From JBPBQZ01 sp050955105 (lineage in GTDB: Bacteria > Pseudomonadota > Gammaproteobacteria > Burkholderiales > Burkholderiaceae), in assembly GCA_050955105.1 (NCBI GenBank), contig JBPBQZ010000141.1, positions 1 to 35,106 on the forward strand: a DNA stretch of 35,106 nucleotides. Direction: 5' to 3'. Positions 16,026 through 23,771 of the stretch are shown in pieces. A model generated the notes under the pieces. That model saw only the letters and a list, made by a program, of their open reading frames with translations. It ran no database searches and had not been told where the DNA came from. A program made the position numbers and the translations under genes. Each line of letters starts with the position of its first letter. The first letter of the stretch is position 1.

Positions 16026-16955
16026 TTACGCGCGATAGACGAGCGACGCGGCGGCCAAGTCCTCCAAGGCGGTGCCGACGGCCTTGAACACCGTAATCTC
16101 TTGTGCATGGCGACGACCCGCATGTTGCCCCTTGCACAGGTCCTCGAGATGCGCCTGCACGCGGTCCGCCGCGAACACGCCGGCTGCGATGGGCGAGAGG
16201 ATATCGCCCGCGCGGGCGATCGCTTCGTCGGTGTCGACGAACACCGAGGTGCCATCGAAACAGGCGTCATCGCTCTCGCGCATGGTGGGCGTATAGCCGC
16301 CGATCAAGTCGAGATGCGCGCCCGGCCGCAACCACGCGCCGTGTATCAGCGCGTTCGTGGAAAGTGTCGCGCACGACACCACGTCGGCCTGGCTTACCGC
16401 GTCGGCCAGGTCGGTCACCAGCGCGGCGCGAAAGCCTTGCCCGATGAATGCTTGCACCGCCCGCTCGGCCTGTTCGACGTTGATATCCCACACCAGAACG
16501 GTTTCGATTGGCCGCACGCAAGCATAGGCTTGCGGAATCAAAGAGCCGACTCGACCGGTGCCCAGCAACACCAGCGTCTTGGCATCCGGCCGGCTCAGGT
16601 ATCGCGCCGCCAGCGCCGACGCGCTGGCAGTACGATGCGAGGTAATCGCATTGCCGTCCAGCATGGCGAGCGGCTCTCCCGTGCTCGCGTCATACAGCGT
16701 GTACGTCGAAAACAGCCCGGGCAGCCCGCGTAGATGATTGTCCGGATACACCGATACGGTTTTGATTCCCAGGTAGCCGCCGGCTTGCCAGGCCGGCATG
16801 ATGACCCACCCACCACTCGGCGCGGCGCCGCCTTCGATCTCGTGCAGATGGCGCAGCGGCACGACGCAGCCGGCCCTGAACATATCGTCCAACGCCGCGA
16901 TCAAGCCAGCGAATGGCAGCCTGCCGGCGGTTTCAGCGTAGTCGAGTATCTGCAT
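16026..16955 (-). CDS. Ornithine cyclodeaminase / mu-crystallin family protein, possible ketimine reductase
   Basis: A 309-residue NAD(P)-dependent enzyme, third gene of its operon, 7 bases after the RraA gene. GGYLGIKTVSVYPDNHLRG (about 58-76) carries the substrate lysine of the family, STYTLYDASTGEPLAMLDGN follows, and LVLLGTGRVGSLIPQAYA (about 128-145) is the nucleotide-binding loop. True ornithine cyclodeaminases have a DxPGKTEL motif; here the equivalent is GGYTPTMRESD, closer to mu-crystallin, ketimine reductase and alanine dehydrogenase relatives. A cyclic-imine reductase (for example for piperideine-2-carboxylate) would fit the amine-handling neighbours, but this is inference. The original cyclodeaminase reaction is not excluded. 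Confidence 0.88.
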   Translation of the reverse strand: MQILDYAETAGRLPFAGLIAALDDMFRAGCVVPLRHLHEIEGGAAPSGGWVIMPAWQAGGYLGIKTVSVYPDNHLRGLPGLFSTYTLYDASTGEPLAMLDGNAITSHRTASASALAARYLSRPDAKTLVLLGTGRVGSLIPQAYACVRPIETVLVWDINVEQAERAVQAFIGQGFRAALVTDLADAVSQADVVSCATLSTNALIHGAWLRPGAHLDLIGGYTPTMRESDDACFDGTSVFVDTDEAIARAGDILSPIAAGVFAADRVQAHLEDLCKGQHAGRRHAQEITVFKAVGTALEDLAAASLVYRA

Positions 16956-16962
16956 GCCGACC

Positions 16963-17643
16963 TCACTTCGTGCGATCGATCACCGTAATCGTTTCCGATT
17001 CCGGAATCGAGAACATAGCGGAGATGGACGAGCCGTCGTACATGTCGTCAAGCCATTTGCGCTCTTTCTTGATGTGCAGTTCCGCCGCCTCTAACACATC
17101 GGCGCACATTGCCAGCGGCACTACCACTACGCCATCGTCGTCGCCGATTACCAAGTCTCCGGGCGACACCGGCGTGCCCGCAACCGCGACCCTGCCATCG
17201 ACGATCCCGCCGAAACCGTCGTGGGGTCCGCGCGGTACCACCGCCCGGCAGAACATCGCGAAATTCAAGCGACGCATGTCGGCGACATCGCGCACCGCGC
17301 CGTCGATCACCGCACCGGCGATGCCCAAGTGCACCGCCTCCTCGGTCATGATGCCGCCCCACACCGCCACATCTTCGGCGGCGCCCGCGTCCACTATCAG
17401 CACTTCGCCCGGCCGCGCGCTGCCGATCAAATTGCAGATGGGCCCACAATCGCCCACCATCACGGTCACCGTGCGCGCCTGCCCGCACAGCCGACTGCCG
17501 CTCGCGATCGGTTTGATGACGGCGGCCATAACCTGCGTGCGGTTCATACAATCGGATGCCACTGCGGCCGGAATGGCCCGCCAGCGCGCCAACTCTTCGG
17601 GCGACAGCACCGCGAAATCGCTCTCGTATTTTTGATATGCCAT
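16963..17643 (-). CDS. RraA-family protein, HMG/CHA aldolase type (copy 1)
   Basis: A 226-residue protein of the RraA/4-hydroxy-4-methyl-2-oxoglutarate aldolase family. Conserved features are AVASDCMNRTQVM near residue 27, GDCGPICNLIGSARPGEVLI near 64, VAVWGGIMTEEA near 92 and VIDGAVRDVADM near 112. The Arg-Asp pair in the last is the catalytic pair of the metal-dependent aldolases, so this is more likely an aldolase or oxaloacetate-type decarboxylase than an RNase E regulator. It sits 9 bases after the 2-hydroxyacid dehydrogenase gene. It is clearly paralogous to the protein at 23035-23688, with which it shares the start MAYQK and, by eye, about two thirds of aligned positions, but has a longer C-terminal tail. 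Confidence 0.88.
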   Translation of the reverse strand: MAYQKYESDFAVLSPEELARWRAIPAAVASDCMNRTQVMAAVIKPIASGSRLCGQARTVTVMVGDCGPICNLIGSARPGEVLIVDAGAAEDVAVWGGIMTEEAVHLGIAGAVIDGAVRDVADMRRLNFAMFCRAVVPRGPHDGFGGIVDGRVAVAGTPVSPGDLVIGDDDGVVVVPLAMCADVLEAAELHIKKERKWLDDMYDGSSISAMFSIPESETITVIDRTK

Positions 17644-17652
17644 GGTGTCGAC

Positions 17653-18687
17653 TCAACGGGCCGGCGAACTGGACGCGTCGCGCCAGCCCGGATTGACGTT
17701 ATTGCGCAAGCGACCTTTGGTCAGGTAGTCGACTACGATCTGTGCCGAAAAGGTGCGCATGTCCACATAGCCTGCTTCGGAATAGAACGCCGCGTGTGGA
17801 CTCACGATCAGCCGCCCTGCCAGCCACGGCTCGTTGGCGACCCACGCGGCAAGCAGCGGCGGCGCCGGCACTGGCGGCTCCTGCGGCAGCACATCGAGCC
17901 CCGCTGCTGCCAGATGGCCCGCGCGCAGTGCGCGATACACCGCGTCGACATCCACCAGTTTGCCGCGCGCGATGTTGATGAAAATGCCGTTCGGCTTCAT
18001 GGCACCGAACTGAGCGTCACTCATCAAGTTGCGCGTCTCATCGTTCAGCGGCGTGTGCAAGCTCACGACGTCCGAGCGCGCCAATAGCTCTTCCATCGAA
18101 TCGACACGCTCCAGTCCAAGACCCAGGTCGTGCCCCTCCGGTTGATACGGATCGTAATAAATCACATGCATGTCAAGCGCAGCCGCACGCCGCGCGACCG
18201 CAGTGCCGATACGGCCCATGCCGATCGCGCCGAACACCCCGCCGCGCAGACGACGCACCACCGGCACATCCTCGGCCACGAACCCTTCGCTGAGACTGGC
18301 TTTAAGCCGCTGCTCATACGTGCCGAGGCCGCGCGCCAGATACAACAGCATGGCGATCGCGTGATCGGCAACTTCCGTCGTGCCGTAATTAGGCACGTTC
18401 GATACGGGAATGCCGCGCTCGCGACAGGCCACCGTGTCAACGTTGTCAAACCCCACTCCGACGCGCACGATCAAGCGGCAGCGCTCAAGCCTGCCGATCA
18501 ACTCGCGCGTGATCTTCATGCGATGCCACACCAGCATCGCTTCGCAATTACGCCACGCCTCATCCGGGATAGCCGTATGCTCGGTTTCGTCGAAAACCTG
18601 ATAATCGATCAGATCCCCCGACACTGATTTCTCGACTTCCAAGTCGCGCATGTGCGCATCCGGAACCAGCACTTTGAACTGTCTCAA
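17653..18687 (-). CDS. D-isomer-specific 2-hydroxyacid dehydrogenase
   Basis: A 344-residue NAD-dependent dehydrogenase that interconverts a 2-hydroxyacid and a 2-oxoacid. The substrate-binding motif LIVRVGVGFDNVD lies near residue 72, the nucleotide loop VFGAIGMGRIGTAVARR near 151, GIFINIARGKLVDVDAV (catalytic arginine region) near 233, and a catalytic histidine in SPHAAFYSEAG near 294. The start is a TTG at 18687, six bases after GGAG; the first ATG is 13 codons in and would cut into the fold. It is first in a three-gene operon with RraA copy 1 and the cyclodeaminase-family gene, driven by operator-promoter C. The exact substrate is unknown. Confidence 0.93.
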   Translation of the reverse strand: MRQFKVLVPDAHMRDLEVEKSVSGDLIDYQVFDETEHTAIPDEAWRNCEAMLVWHRMKITRELIGRLERCRLIVRVGVGFDNVDTVACRERGIPVSNVPNYGTTEVADHAIAMLLYLARGLGTYEQRLKASLSEGFVAEDVPVVRRLRGGVFGAIGMGRIGTAVARRAAALDMHVIYYDPYQPEGHDLGLGLERVDSMEELLARSDVVSLHTPLNDETRNLMSDAQFGAMKPNGIFINIARGKLVDVDAVYRALRAGHLAAAGLDVLPQEPPVPAPPLLAAWVANEPWLAGRLIVSPHAAFYSEAGYVDMRTFSAQIVVDYLTKGRLRNNVNPGWRDASSSPAR

Positions 18688-18830
18688 TCAATTCTCCTCG
18701 TTTTCAATTCCACGCCCGCTCGCGTCACAGCGCGGCAATCTCTCGAAGCCGTCTGTGATTCACGCCGACATATTTCTTGTGCATGCGCAGCGTGCAGCCC
18801 TGTGAGAGCGTCATGCCACGGCCATAAGTC

Positions 18831-18895
18831 ATTTTTTAGTGTCTGGCCGTACGGGTCAAATAGACCAAAATTGGTTTTTCATAAGGCGTGCTTAT
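18831..18895 (-). promoter_or_regulatory. Shared LysR-type operator-promoter, site C (drives 2-hydroxyacid dehydrogenase operon)
   Basis: On the minus strand: perfect ATAAG-N5-CTTAT palindrome (18881-18895), 21 bases with ATTTTGGTCTAT, -35 TTGACC (complement 18854-18859), 17 bases, -10 AAAAAT (complement 18831-18836). The predicted start is near 18824, about 137 bases before the TTG start codon. The flank differs slightly from the others (AACCAATTTTGG where the consensus is AAGTCRATTTTGG), but all distances are identical. Confidence 0.82.
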
Positions 18896-18928
18896 CCTCG
18901 CGTCGGCGACTCCATCGGCATGATGTGT

Positions 18929-20122
18929 TCACCGCATTGCCTGACATGCGGATGCGAGCCGATCGGCTGCCTCGGCGATCTGCTCCTCCGCAAGCGCCGC
19001 GAACGACAGCCGCAAGCTCGCCCGGTCTACGCGATCAACAAAGAACGCGGCGCCGGGCACGAACAATACTTTGTGCGCGATAGCGTGCCGCAGCAGGTCG
19101 GCGGTGTCGACGTCCGCCATGCGTGCCCACACGAACATGCCGCCCGCGGGCCGCTCAAATTGCAAAATACCCGCCAATCGGGTCTGCAGCGCGTCGCACA
19201 GCGCCGCGCATTTGCGTCGATAGACGTCGGTGATGCGTGGCAGATGCCGGGCCAGCGCGCCTTGCGCCAGATAGGCGGCGGCAATTGCCTGCATCCATGG
19301 CGCGCTGCATAGATCGGCGGTCTGCTTGGCCACGACGCTGCGACGCACCACGTCGGGGGGCGCAATCATCCATCCGACACGCAGCCCCGGGGCGACCACT
19401 TTCGACATGCTGCCGAGATAGATCACCCGTGTGGCCGCACCATCGATGCCCTCGGCAAGCGCTCGTAAAGACGGCAGCGCGGTACCCGTGAAGCGCAAGT
19501 CTCCGTATGGATCGTCTTCCACGATCAGAAAGTCATGCCGCACTGACAGTTCGAGCAGCGCCATGCGCCGTTCGAGCGACAAGGTCGCGCCGGTGGGATT
19601 GGCGAAGGTAGGCACCGTGTAGAGCAGCTTGGGCCGCGGCGCCGCGCCGGTCTCCAGCAGCGCCTGCAACGCGGCTATATCCAACCCGTGCGCATCCACC
19701 GGCACCGTCACGATACGCGCCTGCTGCATCTTCAGTGCCTGCAAGGTCGCTGGATAGGCAGGCTGCTCCGTCAGCACCACGTCGCCCGGTTCGACGAGGA
19801 TGCGCAGAAGCAAGTCGAAGCCTTGCTGGGAACCGGCGGTCAACAATACCTGCCCGGGCACCACCGCCACGCCGCGCTGCCGCATGAGATGCATGATCTC
19901 TTGCTGCAACTCGGGCAGGCCTTCGGTCGGTGCGTATTGCAGGCAGCGCGTCGGCACGCTCCACGCCTGCGCCGCTGCCGCTTGCAAACCCGGCAGGTCA
20001 AATAGATCGCTGGCCGGGTAGCCGCCGGCCAGCGATATCATGCCGGGCTCGGCGAGATACTTGAACAGTTCGCGAATCGGCGAACCGCTCGGGTCGCGAT
20101 AGGGGGGAGTGAAATCGAACAT
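18929..20122 (-). CDS. PLP-dependent aminotransferase, class I/II (2-aminoadipate aminotransferase-like)
   Basis: A fold-type I aminotransferase of 397 residues from the ATG at 20122 (the frame is open far upstream, through the preceding gene). It begins MFDFTPPYRDPSGSPIRELF and has ISLAGGYPASDLF near residue 29, LQYAPTEGLPELQQEI near 61, TAGSQQGFDLL near 95, TVPTFANPTGATLS near 169, VEDDPYGDLRF near 201 and the PLP lysine in GSMSKVVAPGLRVGW (Lys241). This is the pattern of LysN/2-aminoadipate and MocR-like aminotransferases without the DNA-binding domain. It is last in the nine-gene operon, 22 bases after the ALDH7-like gene, so conversion of 2-aminoadipate to 2-oxoadipate is a natural guess. 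Confidence 0.92.
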   Translation of the reverse strand: MFDFTPPYRDPSGSPIRELFKYLAEPGMISLAGGYPASDLFDLPGLQAAAAQAWSVPTRCLQYAPTEGLPELQQEIMHLMRQRGVAVVPGQVLLTAGSQQGFDLLLRILVEPGDVVLTEQPAYPATLQALKMQQARIVTVPVDAHGLDIAALQALLETGAAPRPKLLYTVPTFANPTGATLSLERRMALLELSVRHDFLIVEDDPYGDLRFTGTALPSLRALAEGIDGAATRVIYLGSMSKVVAPGLRVGWMIAPPDVVRRSVVAKQTADLCSAPWMQAIAAAYLAQGALARHLPRITDVYRRKCAALCDALQTRLAGILQFERPAGGMFVWARMADVDTADLLRHAIAHKVLFVPGAAFFVDRVDRASLRLSFAALAEEQIAEAADRLASACQAMR

Positions 20123-20144
20123 GACTGCGCAGCGGGTATCCGTC

Positions 20145-21644
20145 CTACTCGATTGAGAAATCGATGCCCTGGGCGAGCGGCAGCGAACTGGAATAGTTGA
20201 CCGTGTTGGTGGCGCGGCGCATATAGCCTTTCCACGCATCCGAGCCCGACTCACGGCCGCCGCCGGTTTCCTTTTCACCGCCGAAGGCGCCGCCGATCTC
20301 CGCGCCACTCGGCCCGATATTGACGTTGGCGATACCGCAGTCGCTACCGAGCGCGCACATGAAGCGTTCTGCTTCGCGCAGATCGGTGGTGAACACACAC
20401 GAGGACAAGCCGTGAGCGGCCGCATTGTTGGCGGCGATGGCCTCGTCGAAATCGCGGTACTTCATGGCGTAGAGAATCGGCGCAAAGGTTTCCGTAAGCA
20501 CGATGTCGGTTTGTGCAGGCATCTCGACGATTGCCGGACGTACATAGAAGCCCTCTTCACAGCCTGCCACCGTCATGCGTTCGCCCCCGCTCACCGTGCC
20601 GCCTTGGCGCGTGGCTTGCGCCAGCGCTGCCTGCATCCTTTCATAGGCAGACGCGCCGATCAGAGGCCCCATCAAGATGCCGTCCTTCAGCGGGTCGCCG
20701 ATCGTCACCTTTCTGTAAAGCGTTTTGAGGCGTGCGACGGTGGATTCATAGATGCTTTCGTGCACGAACAGGCGGCGCAAGCTGGTGCAGCGCTGCCCGG
20801 CCGTCCCCACCGCCGAAAAGAGGATGGCGCGCAACGCGAGTTGCCGATCCGCCGTCTCGCAAACGATCCCAGCGTTATTGCCGCCCAGCTCAAGGATTGC
20901 GCGCCCAAAACGGCTCGCCACCTCGACGCCGACCTTGCGGCCCATTTCAGTACTACCGGTTGCGCTGACGATCGAAGAACGCGCGTCCGACACCAGTTGG
21001 GCACCGACTTCGTGGCCGCCGTTGATCACGCAGTTCAAGCCTGCCGGCGCCGCGCCGAATTCCGCCGCCGCCTGCTGGAAGATCTGGTCGATCGCAAGCG
21101 CGGTGAGGGGCGTCGATTCCGACGGCTTCCACACCACGGCGTTGCCGCATACCAGTGCGAGCGCCGCGTTCCACGACCACACGGCCGCCGGAAAATTGAA
21201 GGCGGTTATCACGGTACACACGCCCATCGGATGCCAGGTCTCGGCCATGCGGTGGCCGGGGCGCTCAGAGGCGATCGTCAGGCCATACAGCTGTCTGGAC
21301 AGACCCACCGCGAAATCGCAGATATCGATCATCTCCTGCACCTCGCCCATACCTTCCTGCAGGATCTTGCCGCTTTCCAGCGTCACCAGGCGACCGAGCG
21401 CCTCTTTCTTTTCGCGTAACTTGACACCCAGGATGCGCACGAGCTCGCCGCGGCGCGGTGCTGGCACGGTGCGCCACGCTGCATAGGCGCTGCTCGCGGC
21501 GGCGAGCGCGGCATCGACTTGCGCAGCACTATGGCTGCGCACCTGCCCGATCAGCGCGCCATCGATTGGCGATCGAACCACGATGTCGCCGTCGCCGGCG
21601 CGCTCGGTGATACCGAGCTCGGCAAGGATGGTGGATGCATTCAT
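20145..21644 (-). CDS. Aldehyde dehydrogenase, ALDH7-like (alpha-aminoadipate semialdehyde dehydrogenase type)
   Basis: A 499-residue NAD(P)-dependent dehydrogenase starting MNASTILAELGI at 21644 after AAGGGAA. Asn150 in TAFNFPAAVWSWNAALAL, Glu252 in LELGGNNAGIV and nucleophile Cys286 in GTAGQRCTSLRRLFVHESIY form the catalytic set. The wording of these motifs (ELGGNNA, GQRCTS) and the C-terminal GGAFGGEKETGGGRESGSDA, WKGYMRR are typical of the ALDH7/AmaB group, which oxidises alpha-aminoadipate semialdehyde to 2-aminoadipate in lysine and pipecolate breakdown. Gene order supports this: an FAD amine oxidase before it and an aminotransferase after it. Other semialdehydes remain possible. Confidence 0.92.
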   Translation of the reverse strand: MNASTILAELGITERAGDGDIVVRSPIDGALIGQVRSHSAAQVDAALAAASSAYAAWRTVPAPRRGELVRILGVKLREKKEALGRLVTLESGKILQEGMGEVQEMIDICDFAVGLSRQLYGLTIASERPGHRMAETWHPMGVCTVITAFNFPAAVWSWNAALALVCGNAVVWKPSESTPLTALAIDQIFQQAAAEFGAAPAGLNCVINGGHEVGAQLVSDARSSIVSATGSTEMGRKVGVEVASRFGRAILELGGNNAGIVCETADRQLALRAILFSAVGTAGQRCTSLRRLFVHESIYESTVARLKTLYRKVTIGDPLKDGILMGPLIGASAYERMQAALAQATRQGGTVSGGERMTVAGCEEGFYVRPAIVEMPAQTDIVLTETFAPILYAMKYRDFDEAIAANNAAAHGLSSCVFTTDLREAERFMCALGSDCGIANVNIGPSGAEIGGAFGGEKETGGGRESGSDAWKGYMRRATNTVNYSSSLPLAQGIDFSIE

Positions 21645-21770
21645 CAAACGTTCCCTTGATAAAACCAGACCGAATAAAAGGAAGGCCAGCCGCGAAACCA
21701 ACTGGCCGATAATCCAATCGAAAAACCAGATCACGCATAACCGTGCAAATCGCGCAGATAGCGATGCGCC

Positions 21771-22943
21771 TCAGACCACGTTTTTCTCCACGATCGGACG
21801 GTCGTCCAGCACACGACGCCAGTCCAGCGCAGACAGATCGAGCGACCGGTAGCCGCCGTCCAGGATCAGCTCGCTAACGCCCCGCCCGGTTGCCGGGCCC
21901 TGCTGCAAACCATGCCCGCTGAAGCCATTCGCAAACACACAATTGTCGATGTCCGGGTGGTAGCCGATGATCGCGTTGTGATCGAACACGTTGTATTCGT
22001 AATAGCCTGACCAGCAGTGCTCGACGCGCAACGCTTCGAATGCCGGCACACGGTGCGCCAAGGTCGGCCAGATCACCTCGTCGAACAACGCATGATCGAC
22101 CTGATCGAGCGGCAGATCGTCCGCGTCGCGCTCGGGCGGGGGCGAGGTGCCCGTGATATACGCATCGCCCTCAGGCCGCAAATACACACCGCTCGGATCG
22201 ATCAACAGCGGGCAATCGCCAAGCCGCGCCGGCGAAGACACGTTGAAGATACTGCGACGCCGCGCGTACACCGGGATGTCGATAGACATCATCGCGGCGA
22301 GATTGCGCGTCCAGGCACCGGCGGCATTCACCAGCGTGTCGCAGGGATAGTCGCCGCCCGCATCGGTCCGCACATGCGTAATGCGGCGGCCCGCGCGTAC
22401 CAGGCCGGTCACCTCTTCGGCCAGATAGCGCGCGCCGAGCGACTGTGCCTTCTTGCGCAGCGCCTGCACGAGCCCATAACCGTCGAACCACCCCTCGCCG
22501 CTGCGCCCGTAGGCGCCAGCGGCGATATCGTCGACTCGCAGCCATGAGAACTTCGCTTGCAGCGCGGTGGCAGACAGCAGCGCAATGTCCGCTCCCAGGC
22601 GCGTCTGCAGCGCGTGGTTTTCGCGCAACGCGGATACACCCGCCGGCGTGGCCAGAAACAAGTAGCCGCCTTCGTGCAGTTCGATCGCCGGTCGACACCC
22701 GTCGACCTCGAGCAGATCGCCGATATTGCGTAGGAACTCAATGCCAAACAACGACATCTGGATCGACAGCGGCGTCGAAAACTGCTGCCTGATCGAGGCC
22801 GCCGATAAGGCGGAAGAAGATTTCGCATAGGTGGGGTCGCGCTCGATCACGATCACCTCGACGGTCGGATCGGCACGCCGCAGGAAGTAGGCGACCGAAC
22901 TGCCAATCACACCGCCCCCCACAATTACGACTCGAGCACTCAA
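21771..22943 (-). CDS. FAD-dependent oxidoreductase, DAO (D-amino-acid/sarcosine/pipecolate oxidase) family
   Basis: A 390-residue flavoprotein whose FAD motif RVVIVGGGVIGSSVAYFLRR starts a few residues from the N-terminus. No ATG is suitable. The TTG at 22943, with GGAG six bases upstream, is the best start; a GTG at 22964 is an alternative. Other family features are SSSALSAASIRQQFSTPLS near residue 43, VNAAGAWTRNLA, YLRPEGDAYITGTSP, and the C-terminal NCVFANGFSGHGLQQGPATG flavin loop. DAO relatives oxidise secondary or primary amines to imines (sarcosine, pipecolate, glycine). Located between RraA copy 2 and the ALDH7-like gene, it could make the imine/semialdehyde used by the latter, as AmaA does. 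This role is inferred. Confidence 0.9.
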   Translation of the reverse strand: MSARVVIVGGGVIGSSVAYFLRRADPTVEVIVIERDPTYAKSSSALSAASIRQQFSTPLSIQMSLFGIEFLRNIGDLLEVDGCRPAIELHEGGYLFLATPAGVSALRENHALQTRLGADIALLSATALQAKFSWLRVDDIAAGAYGRSGEGWFDGYGLVQALRKKAQSLGARYLAEEVTGLVRAGRRITHVRTDAGGDYPCDTLVNAAGAWTRNLAAMMSIDIPVYARRRSIFNVSSPARLGDCPLLIDPSGVYLRPEGDAYITGTSPPPERDADDLPLDQVDHALFDEVIWPTLAHRVPAFEALRVEHCWSGYYEYNVFDHNAIIGYHPDIDNCVFANGFSGHGLQQGPATGRGVSELILDGGYRSLDLSALDWRRVLDDRPIVEKNVV

Positions 22944-23034
22944 GGACGTCTCCAACTTAATCACTGCGTGAGCAGGCCCATTGCGGGTTGGTGGCAAAGG
23001 GGCTATGCGTCGCCTCGACCCAGCGCGACGCTGG

Positions 23035-23688
23035 CTATTCCGATGCGAGCACGCCGAATGCGCCCGCCATCGACCGGCCCGTGCGAATGTTGTCGATCAA
23101 GTTCGCCTCGCGCTGCAGATGCGCCAGTGCGGCCTGCAGTACCTGATCGGCCATCTCCAACGGCACTACCGCGACGCCGTCGTCGTCGCCCAGCACGATG
23201 TCGCCAGGGGATACTGGCACGCCCCCGACCGCAATCGTCGCATCCGTGTTGCCGCCGAAGCCATGGTGCGGACCGCGCGGCACCACCGAGTGGCAGAACA
23301 TCGCGAAGTTCAATTCACGCATCTGCGAGACATCCCGGATCGCACCGTCGACCACTGCGCCGCCGATACCCAGATGCACGGCTTCCTCGGCCATGATGCC
23401 GCCCCACACCGCGACGTTCTCGGCACCGCCGGCGTCTATCACCAGGATCTCCCCTGGTCGTGCCGTGCCGATGAGGTTGCAGATCGGACCGCAGTCGCCG
23501 GCCATGGTGACCGCGGTGCGCGCTTGGCCGAACACGCGCGCACCGGTGAAGATCGGCTTGATACGGGCGGACATGACCTGCGTGCGGTTCATGCAGTCCG
23601 AAGCGACCGCCGTGGGAATTTCGCGCCACGGCGCCAACTCGTCCGGTGTTAGAACGCGATAGCGCGTGTCGAATTTCTGATATGCCAT
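23035..23688 (-). CDS. RraA-family protein, HMG/CHA aldolase type (copy 2)
   Basis: A 217-residue paralogue of the protein at 16963-17643, starting MAYQKFDTRY at 23688 (longer open frame ignored because the alignment starts here). It keeps AVASDCMNRTQVM, GDCGPICNLIGTARPGEILV, VAVWGGIMAEEA, the catalytic Arg-Asp in VVDGAIRDVSQM, and FGGNTDATIAVGGVPVSPGD. The metal-dependent family performs retro-aldol cleavage of branched 4-hydroxy-2-oxo acids and decarboxylates oxaloacetate. It lies 83 bases after hyuB, inside the nine-gene operon. The shorter C-terminal tail and changes around the middle suggest a different substrate from copy 1 or mixed hexamers/trimers. Confidence 0.88.
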   Translation of the reverse strand: MAYQKFDTRYRVLTPDELAPWREIPTAVASDCMNRTQVMSARIKPIFTGARVFGQARTAVTMAGDCGPICNLIGTARPGEILVIDAGGAENVAVWGGIMAEEAVHLGIGGAVVDGAIRDVSQMRELNFAMFCHSVVPRGPHHGFGGNTDATIAVGGVPVSPGDIVLGDDDGVAVVPLEMADQVLQAALAHLQREANLIDNIRTGRSMAGAFGVLASE

Positions 23689-23771
23689 GACTTTAGAAAA
23701 CGTCCTTTGGTAAAGAGCGAGACCAATCCGAGTGCGCGCAATGTGGCAAGAGCGGGTTGCCGTCGCCCCGG

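Noticed and set aside
20412..21486. Plus-strand open frames across the aldehyde dehydrogenase gene
   Set aside because: Antisense shadows of a gene with all catalytic residues in place.
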